A stretch of 64,000 nucleotides of DNA from LMDS01 sp039930465 (GCA_039930465.1 JBDTTU010000006.1:13290-77289); one strand, 5' to 3'. Positions 37,454-46,807 are shown, counted from the first letter of the stretch. The notes: a model not told the origin generated them from the sequence alone. A program made the numbers and translations.

Positions 37454-38563
37454 TCAGGCCCGCGCGGGGCGCTGCGCCGGGATCGGCGCTGTCGCGACCC
37501 GCACGTCGCCGCACTGCGCGCGGTGGCGCAAAGCATGGTCCATCAGCACCAGAGCGAGCATCGCCTCGGCGATCGGCGTGGCGCGGATACCGACACAAGG
37601 GTCGTGCCGGCCGAAGGTCTCGACCGTGGCCGGCTGGCCGGCCAGGTCGATCGACTGGCGCGGGCTGCGGATCGAACTCGTCGGCTTGACGGCGATGCTG
37701 ACGATGATGTCTTGCCCGGTGGAAATCCCGCCAAGTACACCACCGGCGTTGTTGCTCGAGAAGCCCTCGGGCGTGAGTTCGTCGCCGTGCGTCGTGCCGC
37801 GTTGCGCAACGCTCGCGAAGCCGGCACCGATCTCCACGCCCTTGACAGCGTTGATGCCCATCATCGCCTTCGCGATGTCGGCGTCGAGCTTGTCGAACAG
37901 CGGCTCGCCCAGGCCGACCGGCACACCGTGTGCGGCCACCGAAATGCGCGCGCCACAGCTGTCGCCGGCCTTGCGCAAGTCGTCCATGTAGGCCTCGAGG
38001 CGGGCGATGTCGCTCGTGTTCGCCGCGAAGAACGGGTTGTTCGGGACATGCGCCATCGACTCGAACGGGATCACGATGTCGCCGATCTGTGCCATGTGGC
38101 CCGAGAAGGTGGTGCCGAACTTCAGCTTCAGCCACTTGCGAGCAATCGCCCCGGCACCGACCATCGGCGCCGTCAGCCTGGCCGAGGCGCGGCCACCACC
38201 GCGCGGGTCGCGCAGGCCGTACTTGTGCAGGTAGGCGTAGTCGGCGTGGCCCGGGCGGAAGGTGTTCAGGATGTTGCCGTAGTCTTTGCTGCGCTGGTCG
38301 GTGTTGCGGATCAGCAGGCAGATCGGCGTGCCGGTCGTCAGGCCTTCGTACACACCCGAGAGAATCTCGACCGTGTCGGGCTCGTTGCGCTGCGTGACAA
38401 AGCGCGAGGTGCCGGGGCGGCGGCGGTCGAGTTCGGGCTGGATGTCGGCTTCCGACAAGGCCATGCCGGGCGGGCAGCCGTCGATCACGCAGCCGATGGC
38501 CGGACCGTGGCTTTCACCGAAGTTGGTGACGCGAAAGAGTTCGCCGAGGGTGCTGCCGGACAT
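37454..38563 (-). CDS. aroC: Chorismate synthase
   Basis: 369-residue FMN-dependent enzyme forming chorismate from EPSP, the last step of the shikimate pathway. Signatures: GESHGPAIGCVIDGCPPGM (about residue 15), the middle signature RGGGRASARLTAPMVGAGAIA, and EGFSSNNAGGVLGGISTGQ. Length is typical. ATG at 38563. The gap to the adaptor gene (37320-37453) shows only GC-rich inverted repeats. Confidence 0.97.
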   Translation of the reverse strand: MSGSTLGELFRVTNFGESHGPAIGCVIDGCPPGMALSEADIQPELDRRRPGTSRFVTQRNEPDTVEILSGVYEGLTTGTPICLLIRNTDQRSKDYGNILNTFRPGHADYAYLHKYGLRDPRGGGRASARLTAPMVGAGAIARKWLKLKFGTTFSGHMAQIGDIVIPFESMAHVPNNPFFAANTSDIARLEAYMDDLRKAGDSCGARISVAAHGVPVGLGEPLFDKLDADIAKAMMGINAVKGVEIGAGFASVAQRGTTHGDELTPEGFSSNNAGGVLGGISTGQDIIVSIAVKPTSSIRSPRQSIDLAGQPATVETFGRHDPCVGIRATPIAEAMLALVLMDHALRHRAQCGDVRVATAPIPAQRPARA

Positions 38564-38602
38564 GGTGTGTGGGGCGCCGAAACGCAGTGGCCAGAAGTGA
38601 CA

Positions 38603-38622
38603 CCACCGCCCGGAGGCGGTGG
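38603..38622. other. Perfect hairpin between the CBS gene and aroC
   Basis: CCACCGCC (38603-38610) and GGCGGTGG (38615-38622) form an 8-bp stem with a CGGA loop. No U-tract follows on either strand, so a rho-independent terminator is not supported; it may shape the leader of aroC. Confidence 0.4.
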
Positions 38623-38671
38623 CGAGTGTTGCGATTTTAGGCCAGCCGCTGGCCGCGCCAGAAGGCGCCGC

Positions 38672-39142
38672 TCAGTTCGGCGTGGGCGTCTGCTCGTCGC
38701 TCGCGTCTTCGACCGGCCAGTCGCGGATGTAGGCCTTGAGCATGCGGTTCTCGAAGTCCTGCCCGTCGACCACGGCCTTGGCCACGTCGTAGAACGAGAT
38801 CACGCCCATCAGCGTGCGTTGCGTGAGCACAGGCATGTAGCGCGCATGGCGGCCGAGCATCATGCGGCGCACTTCGTCGATCTCGGTGTCGGGCGTGCAG
38901 GTGAGCGGGTGGTCGTCCATCACGCCGCGCACCTGCAGCGTGCCGAGCGCACCGTCGTTCTTCACGATGGCCTGGATCACTTCGCGGAAGGTGAGCATGC
39001 CCACCAGGTCACCGTGGTCCATCACGACGAGCGAGCCGATGTCGCGGTCCGACATGGTGCTGACCGCTTCGTGCAGCGGCTGATCGGGTGACACGGTGAA
39101 CAGCGTGCCGCCCTTGACTCGAAGGATGTCGCTGACTTTCAT
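38672..39142 (-). CDS. Two-CBS-domain protein
   Basis: 156 residues made of a tandem CBS pair: CBS1 about 8-62 (VSPDQPLHEAVSTMSDRDIGSL) and CBS2 about 75-130 (TCTPDTEIDEVRRMMLGRHA). Bateman modules like this bind adenosine-containing ligands and act as energy sensors; stand-alone copies have no known target. Start ATG at 39142 chosen by GGAG upstream and the KVSDIL start of the domain. Divergent from the homocysteine synthase gene across 97 bases. Confidence 0.88.
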   Translation of the reverse strand: MKVSDILRVKGGTLFTVSPDQPLHEAVSTMSDRDIGSLVVMDHGDLVGMLTFREVIQAIVKNDGALGTLQVRGVMDDHPLTCTPDTEIDEVRRMMLGRHARYMPVLTQRTLMGVISFYDVAKAVVDGQDFENRMLKAYIRDWPVEDASDEQTPTPN

Positions 39143-39239
39143 GGGCACTCCGCAACGGTGGTTTGCGGCCAATATAGCCCACAATTCGCAGCGGCGACAC
39201 CCTGCCGAACCCACACCACCCCAAGCCCGCGGAGGCACC

Positions 39240-40541
39240 ATGCCCGGCCACTCAGACCCCGGCTTCGACACGCTGGCGCTTCATGCCGGCGCCGCCCCCG
39301 ACCCGGCGACCGGCGCGCGCGCCGTGCCGATCCATCTGACCACCTCGTTCGTGTTCGAGAGCAGCGAACATGCAGCCTCACTGTTCAACATGGAACGTTC
39401 GGGCCATGTCTACAGCCGCATCTCGAACCCGACCAACGCGGTCTTCGAAGAGCGCGTGGCCGCACTCGAAGGTGGCAGCGGCGCCATTGCCACCGCCAGC
39501 GGCCAGGCCGCGTTGCATCTGGCGATCAGCACGCTCGCAGGCGCGGGCTCGCACATCGTGGCGTCGAGCGCGCTCTACGGTGGCTCGCACAACCTGCTGC
39601 ACTACACACTCGCGCGCTTCGGTATTTCCACCACCTTCGTGAAGCCGGGCGACATCGATGCGTGGCGCGCCGCGATCCGCCCCGACACACGTTTGCTGTT
39701 CGGCGAAACGCTGGGCAACCCCGGGCTCGACGTGCTCGACATCCCGACCGTCTCTGCAATCGCCCACGAACACGGCCTGCCGCTGATGGTCGACTCGACC
39801 TTCACCACACCCTGGTTGATGAAACCTTTCGACCACGGCGCCGACCTGCTGTTTCACTCGGCCACGAAGTTCCTTTCCGGCCACGGCACCGTGATCGGCG
39901 GTGTGCTCGTGGACAGCGGCCAGTTCGACTGGGATCGATCGGGCCGTTTCCCCGAGCTGACCAAAGCCTACGAAGGCTTTCACGGCATGGTGTTCAGCGA
40001 AGAAAGCAGCGTCGGCGCCTTCCTGCTGCGTGCGCGCCGCGAAGGGCTGCGCGACTTCGGCGCGTGCATGAGCCCGCACACGGCCTGGCTGATCCTGCAA
40101 GGCATCGAAACCTTGCCGCTGCGCATGGCGCGGCACATCGAGAACACGCGCAAGGTGGTGGCCTTTCTGGCCGCACATTCAATGGTCGAGAGCGTGGGGT
40201 ACCCCGAACTCGAGTCGCACACCAGCCACACGCTCGCGAAGCGCCTGCTGCCGCGCGGCTGCGGCTCGGTGTTCAGCTTCAACCTGCGTGGGTCGCGCCA
40301 ACAGGGCGTCGCTTTCATCGAGGCGCTGAAGATCTTTTCGCACCTCGCCAACGTGGGCGATTGCCGCTCGCTGGTGATTCACCCGGCCTCGACCACGCAC
40401 TTCCGCATGGACGACGCGGCATTGCTGCAGGCCGGCATCACGCCGGGCACGATTCGCCTGTCGATCGGCCTGGAAGACGCCGACGATCTGATCGACGACC
40501 TGAAACGCGCGCTCAAGGTCGCCGAGAAAGCGGGTGCGTGA
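39240..40541 (+). CDS. O-acetylhomoserine/O-succinylhomoserine sulfhydrylase (PLP), MetY-like
   Basis: 433 residues, Cys/Met metabolism PLP family. It likely makes homocysteine from activated homoserine and sulfide. The PLP lysine is in LLFHSATKFLSGHGTVIGG (about residue 212), and the SRISNPT and ETLGNPGLDVLDIP motifs are present. Length and the insert after the PLP site fit O-acetylhomoserine sulfhydrylases better than the shorter MetB/MetZ. ATG at 39240 with GGAGG upstream. Its stop overlaps the next start by one base (TGATG). Confidence 0.88.
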   Translation: MPGHSDPGFDTLALHAGAAPDPATGARAVPIHLTTSFVFESSEHAASLFNMERSGHVYSRISNPTNAVFEERVAALEGGSGAIATASGQAALHLAISTLAGAGSHIVASSALYGGSHNLLHYTLARFGISTTFVKPGDIDAWRAAIRPDTRLLFGETLGNPGLDVLDIPTVSAIAHEHGLPLMVDSTFTTPWLMKPFDHGADLLFHSATKFLSGHGTVIGGVLVDSGQFDWDRSGRFPELTKAYEGFHGMVFSEESSVGAFLLRARREGLRDFGACMSPHTAWLILQGIETLPLRMARHIENTRKVVAFLAAHSMVESVGYPELESHTSHTLAKRLLPRGCGSVFSFNLRGSRQQGVAFIEALKIFSHLANVGDCRSLVIHPASTTHFRMDDAALLQAGITPGTIRLSIGLEDADDLIDDLKRALKVAEKAGA

Positions 40542-41356
40542 TGGAACTGAGCGTTCGTGGCTTCGATGCCAAGGCCTACGCCTACACCGGTGGCAAGGCT
40601 TTCGACCCGGCCCTGCCCTGCGTCGTGTTCATACACGGTGCCTTGCACGATCACAGCGTCTGGACGTTGCTGGCGCGCTGGTATGCGCACCACGGCCACG
40701 GCGTGCTGGCCGTCGACCAGCCGGGCCACGGGCGCAGTGGCGGCGCGCCGCTGGCGAGCGTCGAAACCTTGGCCGACTGGTTGCTCGCGCTGCTCGACGC
40801 GGCCGGTGTGGCCAAGGCCAGCCTGGTCGGCCACAGCATGGGCTCGCTGATCGCGCTCGAAGCCACGGCACGTGCCCCTTCGAAGATCGATGCGCTCGTG
40901 ATGGTCGGCACCGCCTACCCGATGAAGGTGTCTGAAGCGCTGCTCGAGACCGCGCGCACCGCACCGCTGAAGGCGATCGACATGGTCAATGTGTTTTCGC
41001 ACTCCACGCTGGCCGCCAAGCCTTCCCACCCCGGCCCGGGCACCTGGTTGCACGGCGCCAACCGCGCGCTGATGCGGCGTGTACAGGCCGGGCAGACGGC
41101 GGTCAACCTGTTCCACCACGACTTCAGTGTGTGCGACCGCTACACCGGTGGTTTGCAGGCCGCGGCGAAAGTGCAGTGCCCTGTCGCCTTGATCCTCGGC
41201 GAACGCGATCAGATGACTGTGCCGAAACAGAGCCGCGAGATCGCGCTGGCCCTGAAGGCGCGTGTACACATGGTGGCCGCTGGTCACGCGTTGATGACCG
41301 AAGCACCCGACGCACTTCTCAAGGCCTTGCGTGAAGCCCTGCACAGGCCAAGGTAG
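40541..41356 (+). CDS. Alpha/beta-fold hydrolase
   Basis: 271-residue hydrolase. Oxyanion-hole motif HGALHDHSVW (about residue 32), nucleophile elbow GHSMGS (Ser about 105), acid in GERDQM, and His in AAGHALMTEAPD. The substrate is unknown. It overlaps the sulfhydrylase gene by one base, so it is translated with it and could act in sulfur or ester metabolism, though nothing proves this. No signal peptide. Confidence 0.88.
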   Translation: MELSVRGFDAKAYAYTGGKAFDPALPCVVFIHGALHDHSVWTLLARWYAHHGHGVLAVDQPGHGRSGGAPLASVETLADWLLALLDAAGVAKASLVGHSMGSLIALEATARAPSKIDALVMVGTAYPMKVSEALLETARTAPLKAIDMVNVFSHSTLAAKPSHPGPGTWLHGANRALMRRVQAGQTAVNLFHHDFSVCDRYTGGLQAAAKVQCPVALILGERDQMTVPKQSREIALALKARVHMVAAGHALMTEAPDALLKALREALHRPR

Positions 41357-41379
41357 CACGTCCCGGCTAAGCTCTGGCG

Positions 41380-42672
41380 ATGGCCGCCGCAGCCGAACCC
41401 CGAACCGCCCACGCCGAACGCCTGTTCGATGCGATCAACCTGCCCATCGCGCGCTGGGACCGTGCTGCGCGGCTGCTGTACTGCAATGACAACTACCTGA
41501 CCTGGGCGGCGCGCGAGCGCGAATCGCTGCTGGGCCGCAGCCTGCAAACGCTGTACGGCGACGACGCCTGGGCGCAGGCCGGCCCGGCGTTCGCGCTGGC
41601 GTTCGCCGGCGGCACCACCAGCTACGAGCGGATGCTGCACCACGGGCCGACGGCGGGCCGCTGGAGCCGCGTGCAGATGTTCCCCGATGTCGGGCCCGAC
41701 GGCAATGTCGAATCGGTGTTCACGATCGGCACCGACATCCACGCCGACGTGCTTGCACGCGAAGCATTCACCGCCGCGCAGTTGCGCCTCGACCACTTCA
41801 CCGACAACATCCCGTACCCGCTGACCTACGTCGACCGCGACTTCGTTTTGCGCTTCGTGAACAAGGCCTACACCACGGCCACGCGCGAAAGCCGCGAGGG
41901 CCTGCTGGGCCGCCACATCGGCTCGGTGCGCGGCGCGAAGCGCTGGGCCGAACACGAGCCCTACTTCCAGCGTGCGCTGCTCGGCAAGACGGTGCAGTAC
42001 ACCCGGCTGGTCGACTCGCTGCCGCAGGGCCCGCGCTGGATGCGCACCAGCTACGTGCCCGACTTCGATGCCGCAGGCGCGGTGATCGGCCTGTACACCG
42101 TCACGATCGACGTGCACGACCTGACCGTGACGCAGGAAAAGCTCAAGCGCCGTGTCGAGCACGACTCGCTGACCGACGTGCTGAGCCGGCGCACGATGAT
42201 GGACCGCATCGAAGCCGCGCTGCTCGACGCGAAAGACACGCCAGTGGCGCTGTTCTTCATCGACCTCGACGGCTTCAAAGCGGTCAACGACCAGCTCGGC
42301 CACCGCGTCGGCGACGCCTTGCTGGTCGCGGTGGGCGCGGCCTTGCAAGCCGCGGTGCGCGCCGAAGACGCGGTGGGCCGTTTTGGCGGCGACGAATTTC
42401 TGGTGCTCGCGCCAGTGCGCGACGCCGATGGCGCGCAGGCGCTGGCGCTGCACATGCTGCAAGCGGTGCGCGCAGTGGCCAACGCCGGCGTGACGATGGG
42501 CAACGTGATGGCGGCCGTCAGCGCGAGCATCGGCTACGCGCTGGCACCGCTCGACGCGCGCAACCCGATGAACTTGCTGCAGCTGGCCGACAATGCGATG
42601 TACGCGGCCAAGCGTTTCGGCAAGAACGGCGTGCGGCATTGCGCCGCCGTCTCGTTCGAAGCGACGCGCTGA
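41380..42672 (+). CDS. PAS-PAS-GGDEF diguanylate cyclase
   Basis: 430 residues, soluble. Two PAS domains (about 12-125 and 133-252) precede a complete GGDEF domain (about 258-425). The active-site motif GRFGGDEF is intact, and RAED five residues earlier is an RxxD inhibitory site for c-di-GMP, so product feedback is expected. Other conserved pieces: FFIDLDGFKAVND and the substrate Asp. No EAL domain. Converges on the YihY gene, with a GAGAAC/GTTCTC inverted repeat at 42671-42687. Confidence 0.93.
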   Translation: MAAAAEPRTAHAERLFDAINLPIARWDRAARLLYCNDNYLTWAARERESLLGRSLQTLYGDDAWAQAGPAFALAFAGGTTSYERMLHHGPTAGRWSRVQMFPDVGPDGNVESVFTIGTDIHADVLAREAFTAAQLRLDHFTDNIPYPLTYVDRDFVLRFVNKAYTTATRESREGLLGRHIGSVRGAKRWAEHEPYFQRALLGKTVQYTRLVDSLPQGPRWMRTSYVPDFDAAGAVIGLYTVTIDVHDLTVTQEKLKRRVEHDSLTDVLSRRTMMDRIEAALLDAKDTPVALFFIDLDGFKAVNDQLGHRVGDALLVAVGAALQAAVRAEDAVGRFGGDEFLVLAPVRDADGAQALALHMLQAVRAVANAGVTMGNVMAAVSASIGYALAPLDARNPMNLLQLADNAMYAAKRFGKNGVRHCAAVSFEATR

Positions 42673-42685
42673 GAACGCCGAGTTC

Positions 42686-43921
42686 TCAGGCGCGGATCAA
42701 ATCGTCCAGCGTCATCGCATCAAAACCGGCGCGTTGCCAGAAGCCCTGCAACGACGCCGAGGGTTCGACCAGCAAGGCCGCGACCAGCGGCTGCGCTTTC
42801 GTGGTGGCCGGGTCGCACAGCAACACGTAGCGCGGGTCGGCCTTCTCGTCGAGCCGGCCGACCCAGTCGATCCCGACCAGGGTGTCGAGGATCGGCTCGG
42901 TCTGCAGCGGGTCGGTGCGCAACGCGGCCGACAACTCTCCGGCGCCCAGGCCGCCCGTTTGCTGCGCGCGCGCCTGCGCCAGTTCGGCCAGCACGACGAT
43001 GGCCAGCTCGAATCGCCCGCCGGGGCCGTCGGGCCAGCGTTTCACGCGCGTTTGCAGGCTCGGCGCATAGGCCGCGATCACCGCGCCGAGCAGCACGATC
43101 ACCCAGCCGAAGTAGATCCAGATCAGGAAGATCGGCACGGCCGCGAATGCACCGTACACGACCGAATACGTCGGCACTTGCAGCAAGTACCAGCCGAGCA
43201 GGCGTTTGGCGACCTCGAAGCCGGCCGCGGCGAACAGCCCACCGGCGATCGCATGGCGCCAGCGCACGTGGGTGTTGGGCACGTAGTGGAACAAGCCGGC
43301 CAGGCCCGCGGCGAACAGCACGAACTCAAGCGTGTTGAGCAGCAGGCTGATGCCACCCGGCACACCACCCACCAGCCCGCGCGAGGCCGACAGCACGTAC
43401 GACGTCAACCACAGGCTGATGCCCAGCAGCAGCGGGCCGAGCGTGGCGCTGGCCCAGTAGACCAACACACGTTGTGCGATCGGGCGCGGCTCGCGCACGC
43501 GCCAAATGCCGTTGAGGGTGCGGTCGATCGTGAGCATCAGCGCCAGCGCGGTCAGCACCAGCAAGGCCAGGCCCACGCTGCCGAGCCGGCTCGCCTTGCT
43601 GGCGAACTGCGTGAGCGCGGCCAAGACTGGCTTGGCGATGGTTTCGGGCACCAGGCTCTGCAGGAAGTACTTCTGCAGCGCCTCCTGGAAGCTCGCGAAC
43701 ATCGGGAAGGCCGAAAACACCGCGAGCATCACGGTGAGCAAAGGCACCAGGGCGATCAGTGTCGTGAAGGTCAGGCTGCTGGCCGTCAGGCCGAGGCGGT
43801 CTTCGCGAAAGCGGATGCGAAGGGTCTTGAGGGTGTCGAGCCAGGGCCAGGTCTGCAGGGTTTGCAGCAGGCGCGGCAGGTGCTCGTGAAGGGTCGCCTT
43901 CCACAATTGCATCAAATTCAT
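42686..43921 (-). CDS. YihY/BrkB family inner-membrane protein
   Basis: About 411 residues. Six predicted helices with the family features SSLTFTTLIALVPLLTVMLAVF (about residue 35) and LNGIWRVREPR. Cellular role is not established; older names suggest ribonuclease BN, which is incorrect for this family. A ~100-residue cytoplasmic C-terminal domain follows the helices, longer than in E. coli YihY. The exact start is uncertain: ATG codons at 43933, 43930, 43921 and 43912 are all in frame with no strong ribosome-binding site; 43921 avoids overlap with the divergent gene. Confidence 0.82.
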   Translation of the reverse strand: MNLMQLWKATLHEHLPRLLQTLQTWPWLDTLKTLRIRFREDRLGLTASSLTFTTLIALVPLLTVMLAVFSAFPMFASFQEALQKYFLQSLVPETIAKPVLAALTQFASKASRLGSVGLALLVLTALALMLTIDRTLNGIWRVREPRPIAQRVLVYWASATLGPLLLGISLWLTSYVLSASRGLVGGVPGGISLLLNTLEFVLFAAGLAGLFHYVPNTHVRWRHAIAGGLFAAAGFEVAKRLLGWYLLQVPTYSVVYGAFAAVPIFLIWIYFGWVIVLLGAVIAAYAPSLQTRVKRWPDGPGGRFELAIVVLAELAQARAQQTGGLGAGELSAALRTDPLQTEPILDTLVGIDWVGRLDEKADPRYVLLCDPATTKAQPLVAALLVEPSASLQGFWQRAGFDAMTLDDLIRA

Positions 43922-43941
43922 TGCTGGCATCATAGCCAGCG

Positions 43942-44319
43942 ATGAACCACCCACCTGCCCTGCCCGCCCGCGTTGTCTGGAGCCGCGCGCTCGCCCTCGT
44001 CTGCCTGCTGGCGCTGATCGGGCTCGGCCTGGCCTGGGAGCTGTGGCTCGCCCCCACCGGCCGCGGCACGCTCGCGCTGAAAGTGCTGCCGCTGCTGCTG
44101 GCGCTGCCCGGCCTGCTGAACTGGCGCATGTACACCTTCCGTTGGCTCAGCCTGGTGCTCTGGCTCTACGTGGCCGAAGGCGCGGTGCGTGCGGCCAGCG
44201 ACCGCGGTCTGGGTGCGCCGCTGGCTTTGCTCGAAGTCGTGCTCGGCGTGCTGCTGTTCGCGGCCTGTGCCGCGCACGTGCGCTGGCGCCTGAGCGCGGC
44301 AAAAGCGAGCGCGGCATGA
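43942..44319 (+). CDS. DUF2069 family membrane protein
   Basis: 125 residues with four short hydrophobic segments (about 14-32, 46-60, 68-80 and 95-112), the pattern of DUF2069. Function unknown. Its stop overlaps the FAD-oxidase start (ATGA), so the two are co-translated. Start ATG at 43942 is 20 bases from the divergent YihY start. Confidence 0.75.
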   Translation: MNHPPALPARVVWSRALALVCLLALIGLGLAWELWLAPTGRGTLALKVLPLLLALPGLLNWRMYTFRWLSLVLWLYVAEGAVRAASDRGLGAPLALLEVVLGVLLFAACAAHVRWRLSAAKASAA

Positions 44320-45716
44320 GCCTGATCGAGAACCTGCGCGGCCTGGTCGGCGCGCCGCATGTGCTGACCGATGGCGATCTTTCGGGCTACGAGCTCGACT
44401 GGCGCAAGCGCTATCGGGGCCGTGCGTTCGCCGTGGTGCGGCCGGGTTCGACCGAAGAAGTGGCGGCCATCGTGGCGGCCTGCGGCAGGTTCGGCGCAGG
44501 CATCGTCACGCAAGGTGGCAACACCGGCCTGGTGGGCGCTTCGGTGCCCGACGCCAGCGGTGGCCAGGTGCTGCTCAGCCTGGCCCGCATGAACCGGGTA
44601 CGCCAGCTCGACGCACAGAACCTGACACTCACGCTCGACGCCGGCTGCATCCTGCAGAACGTGCAGCAGACCGCTGCCGATGCCGGCCTGCTGTTCCCCT
44701 TGAGCCTGGCGGCCGAGGGCAGTTGCACGATCGGCGGCAACCTCGCGACCAATGCCGGCGGCACCCAGGTGCTGCGCTACGGCAATGCGCGCGACCTCTG
44801 CCTCGGCCTCGAAGTGGTAACGGCGCAGGGCGAGGTCTGGGATGGCCTCTCGGGCCTGCGCAAGGACAACACCGGCTACGACCTGCGCGACCTGTTCATC
44901 GGCAGCGAAGGCACGCTCGGTGTGATCACCGGCGCCACGCTCAAGCTGTACCCACAACCGGCAGCGGTGACCACAGCGCTGGCCGCGCTGCCTTCGCTGG
45001 AGGCGGCAATCGGCCTGCTGCAACTGGCACAGGCGCGGCTCGGCCCGGGCCTGACCGGCTTCGAGGTGATGGCGCAGTACGCGCTCGGCCTGGTGCGAAA
45101 GCATTTCTCCCAGCTGACCCAGCCCTTGCCTGCGGCGCCGTGGACGGTGCTGCTGGAGCAGTCCGACAATGAAGGCGAAACGCACGCGCAGGCACTGTTC
45201 GAAGCGCTGCTCGAAACCGCGCTGGAGCGCGGCTTGATCATCGACGCTGCGGTGTCGGCGAGCACGCTGCAGTCACACGCGATGTGGCATCTGCGCGAAT
45301 CGATTCCGATGGCGCAGAGCGTCGAGGGGCTCAACATCAAGCACGACATCGCGCTGCCGGTGTCGGCCATCGCGCGCTTCGTGGCCGACACCGACACAGC
45401 CTTGTTGAAAGCATTCCCCGGCGTTCGCCTCGTCAACTTCGGCCACCTGGGCGACGGCAACCTGCACTACAACGTGCAGGCGCCCGAAGGCATGGATGGC
45501 GAAACCTTTCTGCGCGAGAGCGAATCCGCGGTCAACACGCTGGTCTACGACGCGCTTGCCACGCACGGCGGCTCGATCTCGGCCGAGCACGGCATCGGTG
45601 CGCTCAAGCGCGACGAGCTGGTGCGGCGCAAGTCGCCGGTCGCGCTGAAGATGATGCGAGCGATCAAGCTGGCGCTCGACCCGCAGAACCTGATGAACCC
45701 GGGGCGGCTGCTGTAG
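44316..45716 (+). CDS. FAD-binding oxidoreductase (GlcD/D-2-hydroxyglutarate dehydrogenase-like)
   Basis: 466-residue VAO/PCMH flavoprotein. The FAD domain includes AVVRPGSTEEVAAIVAACG (about residue 40) and QGGNTGLVGASVPDASGG (about 70). The C-terminal domain ends with HGGSISAEHGIGALKRDEL and a final DPQNLMNPGRLL, hallmarks of D-lactate/glycolate/D-2-hydroxyglutarate dehydrogenases. The exact hydroxy-acid substrate cannot be fixed. No separate FeS subunit lies next to it. Coupled to the DUF2069 gene by overlap. Confidence 0.9.
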   Translation: MSLIENLRGLVGAPHVLTDGDLSGYELDWRKRYRGRAFAVVRPGSTEEVAAIVAACGRFGAGIVTQGGNTGLVGASVPDASGGQVLLSLARMNRVRQLDAQNLTLTLDAGCILQNVQQTAADAGLLFPLSLAAEGSCTIGGNLATNAGGTQVLRYGNARDLCLGLEVVTAQGEVWDGLSGLRKDNTGYDLRDLFIGSEGTLGVITGATLKLYPQPAAVTTALAALPSLEAAIGLLQLAQARLGPGLTGFEVMAQYALGLVRKHFSQLTQPLPAAPWTVLLEQSDNEGETHAQALFEALLETALERGLIIDAAVSASTLQSHAMWHLRESIPMAQSVEGLNIKHDIALPVSAIARFVADTDTALLKAFPGVRLVNFGHLGDGNLHYNVQAPEGMDGETFLRESESAVNTLVYDALATHGGSISAEHGIGALKRDELVRRKSPVALKMMRAIKLALDPQNLMNPGRLL

Positions 45717-45723
45717 TGCGCCG

Positions 45724-46632
45724 TCAGGCGCTGCTCGCCTGCCCGAGCAACCAGGTGGCGAAGTCGTCGACCTCGGACTTGCGCGGGGTGGCGTCGGAGC
45801 GCACCAGGTAATAACCACGCGGTGAGGCCGCCGCCTTCTTGAACGGCGCCACCAGCTTGCGCTCACGCAGCAGGGTCTTCAGCAAGGGGTCGCGTCCGAG
45901 TGCCACGCCCTGGCCGGCGACGGCGGCGTTGATGAGCTGGTCGAACTGTGAGAAGTGCAACACGCTGGCCGGCTTCAAGCCCTCGAGGTTCATCGCACGC
46001 AGCCAGATCGGCCAGTCTTGCATGGCGGCACCCGGCCCCGAGTCGAGGTGCAGCAGCACGTGATGCGCCAGATCTTCGGGCTTCTTCAGCGGCCGCGCCG
46101 GGTCGCGCAGCAGCCGCGGGCTGCACACCGGCAGCACCACTTCGCCGAACAGCAGCTCGGCACCGGGGCCGGCTTCCTCGGCCGCCTTGTAGCGGATGGC
46201 GAGGTCGACACCGTCGCGCTTCAAGTTCACGAGCGTGTAGCCAGCCGAGATGCGCACGTCAACCTCGGGGTGGGCCGCCGTGAAGTCGGCCAGGCGCGGG
46301 ATCAGCCACAAGCCGGCAAACCCCGGCGTGGTGGTGACGACCACGGTCTTCGCCCGCCGCTCGCGGTTCAGCTCGGTGCCGACCTCGTGCAGGCGCGAAA
46401 GCACCTCGCCGACTGCGCGCTCCAGCGTGTGGCCGTCTTCGGTGAGCCGCAGCGCACGGTGCAGGCGGCGAAACAGGGGGAGGCCGTAGTGCTCTTCCAG
46501 CGCCGCGATCTGGCGGCTCACGGCCGACTGCGTCAGCGCGAGTTCGTCGGCGGCCTTGGTGAAGCTCAGGTGGCGTGCCGCCGCCTCGAAGGCTTCGAGC
46601 TGGGCCAGCGGCGGGAGGTCGTAGTGGCGCAT
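45724..46632 (-). CDS. LysR-family transcriptional regulator, GcvA-like
   Basis: 302 residues. N-terminal winged helix-turn-helix (MRHYDLPPLAQLEAFEAAAR, then SFTKAADELALTQSAVSRQIAALEE), followed by the LysR effector-binding domain (about 90-300). The PPLAQLEAFEAAARHLSFTKAA form is typical of the GcvA subgroup. The gcv operon is 17 kb away, so a link with glycine is not shown. Divergent from the DUF2917 gene; a short palindrome sits in its own promoter, suggesting autoregulation. Confidence 0.9.
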   Translation of the reverse strand: MRHYDLPPLAQLEAFEAAARHLSFTKAADELALTQSAVSRQIAALEEHYGLPLFRRLHRALRLTEDGHTLERAVGEVLSRLHEVGTELNRERRAKTVVVTTTPGFAGLWLIPRLADFTAAHPEVDVRISAGYTLVNLKRDGVDLAIRYKAAEEAGPGAELLFGEVVLPVCSPRLLRDPARPLKKPEDLAHHVLLHLDSGPGAAMQDWPIWLRAMNLEGLKPASVLHFSQFDQLINAAVAGQGVALGRDPLLKTLLRERKLVAPFKKAAASPRGYYLVRSDATPRKSEVDDFATWLLGQASSA

Positions 46633-46663
46633 CGGCTTTCTTTCAGGCGAGCAGGGCTTTCAC

Positions 46664-46692
46664 ATTCCATTTTCGCATGCAAAGCATTCCAA
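46664..46692 (-). promoter_or_regulatory. Promoter of the LysR gene with palindrome ATGC-N3-GCAT
   Basis: On the minus strand TTGGAA (46692-46687) and TGGAAT (46669-46664) are 17 bases apart. Inside the spacer lies ATGCAAAGCAT (46677-46687), an inverted repeat that could be the regulator's own operator. About 32 bases separate the -10 from the LysR ATG. Confidence 0.55.
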
Positions 46693-46700
46693 CATACCGT

Positions 46701-46729
46701 TTGAACAGGTGCAGGCCGGCGAGGACACT
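46701..46729 (+). promoter_or_regulatory. Promoter of the DUF2917 gene
   Basis: TTGAAC (46701-46706) and GACACT (46724-46729) with a 17-base spacer, 79 bases before the ATG. It begins 14 bases from the palindrome of the divergent LysR promoter, so the regulator could control both. Confidence 0.5.
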
Positions 46730-46807
46730 CCCTTCACGTCTTCCCTGCAAGCGCTGCGCCGAACCGGCGCATTGCATGCACCGAGAGCATGTCAAAGGAG
46801 AACCCTG

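Noticed and set aside
42686..43921. Ribonuclease BN annotation for the YihY protein
   Set aside because: The name came from an old mis-assignment; the sequence is a six-helix membrane protein.
45724..46632. GcvA as regulator of the nearby gcv operon
   Set aside because: Only subfamily resemblance; the gcv genes are 17 kb away and carry a riboswitch, so no link is supported.
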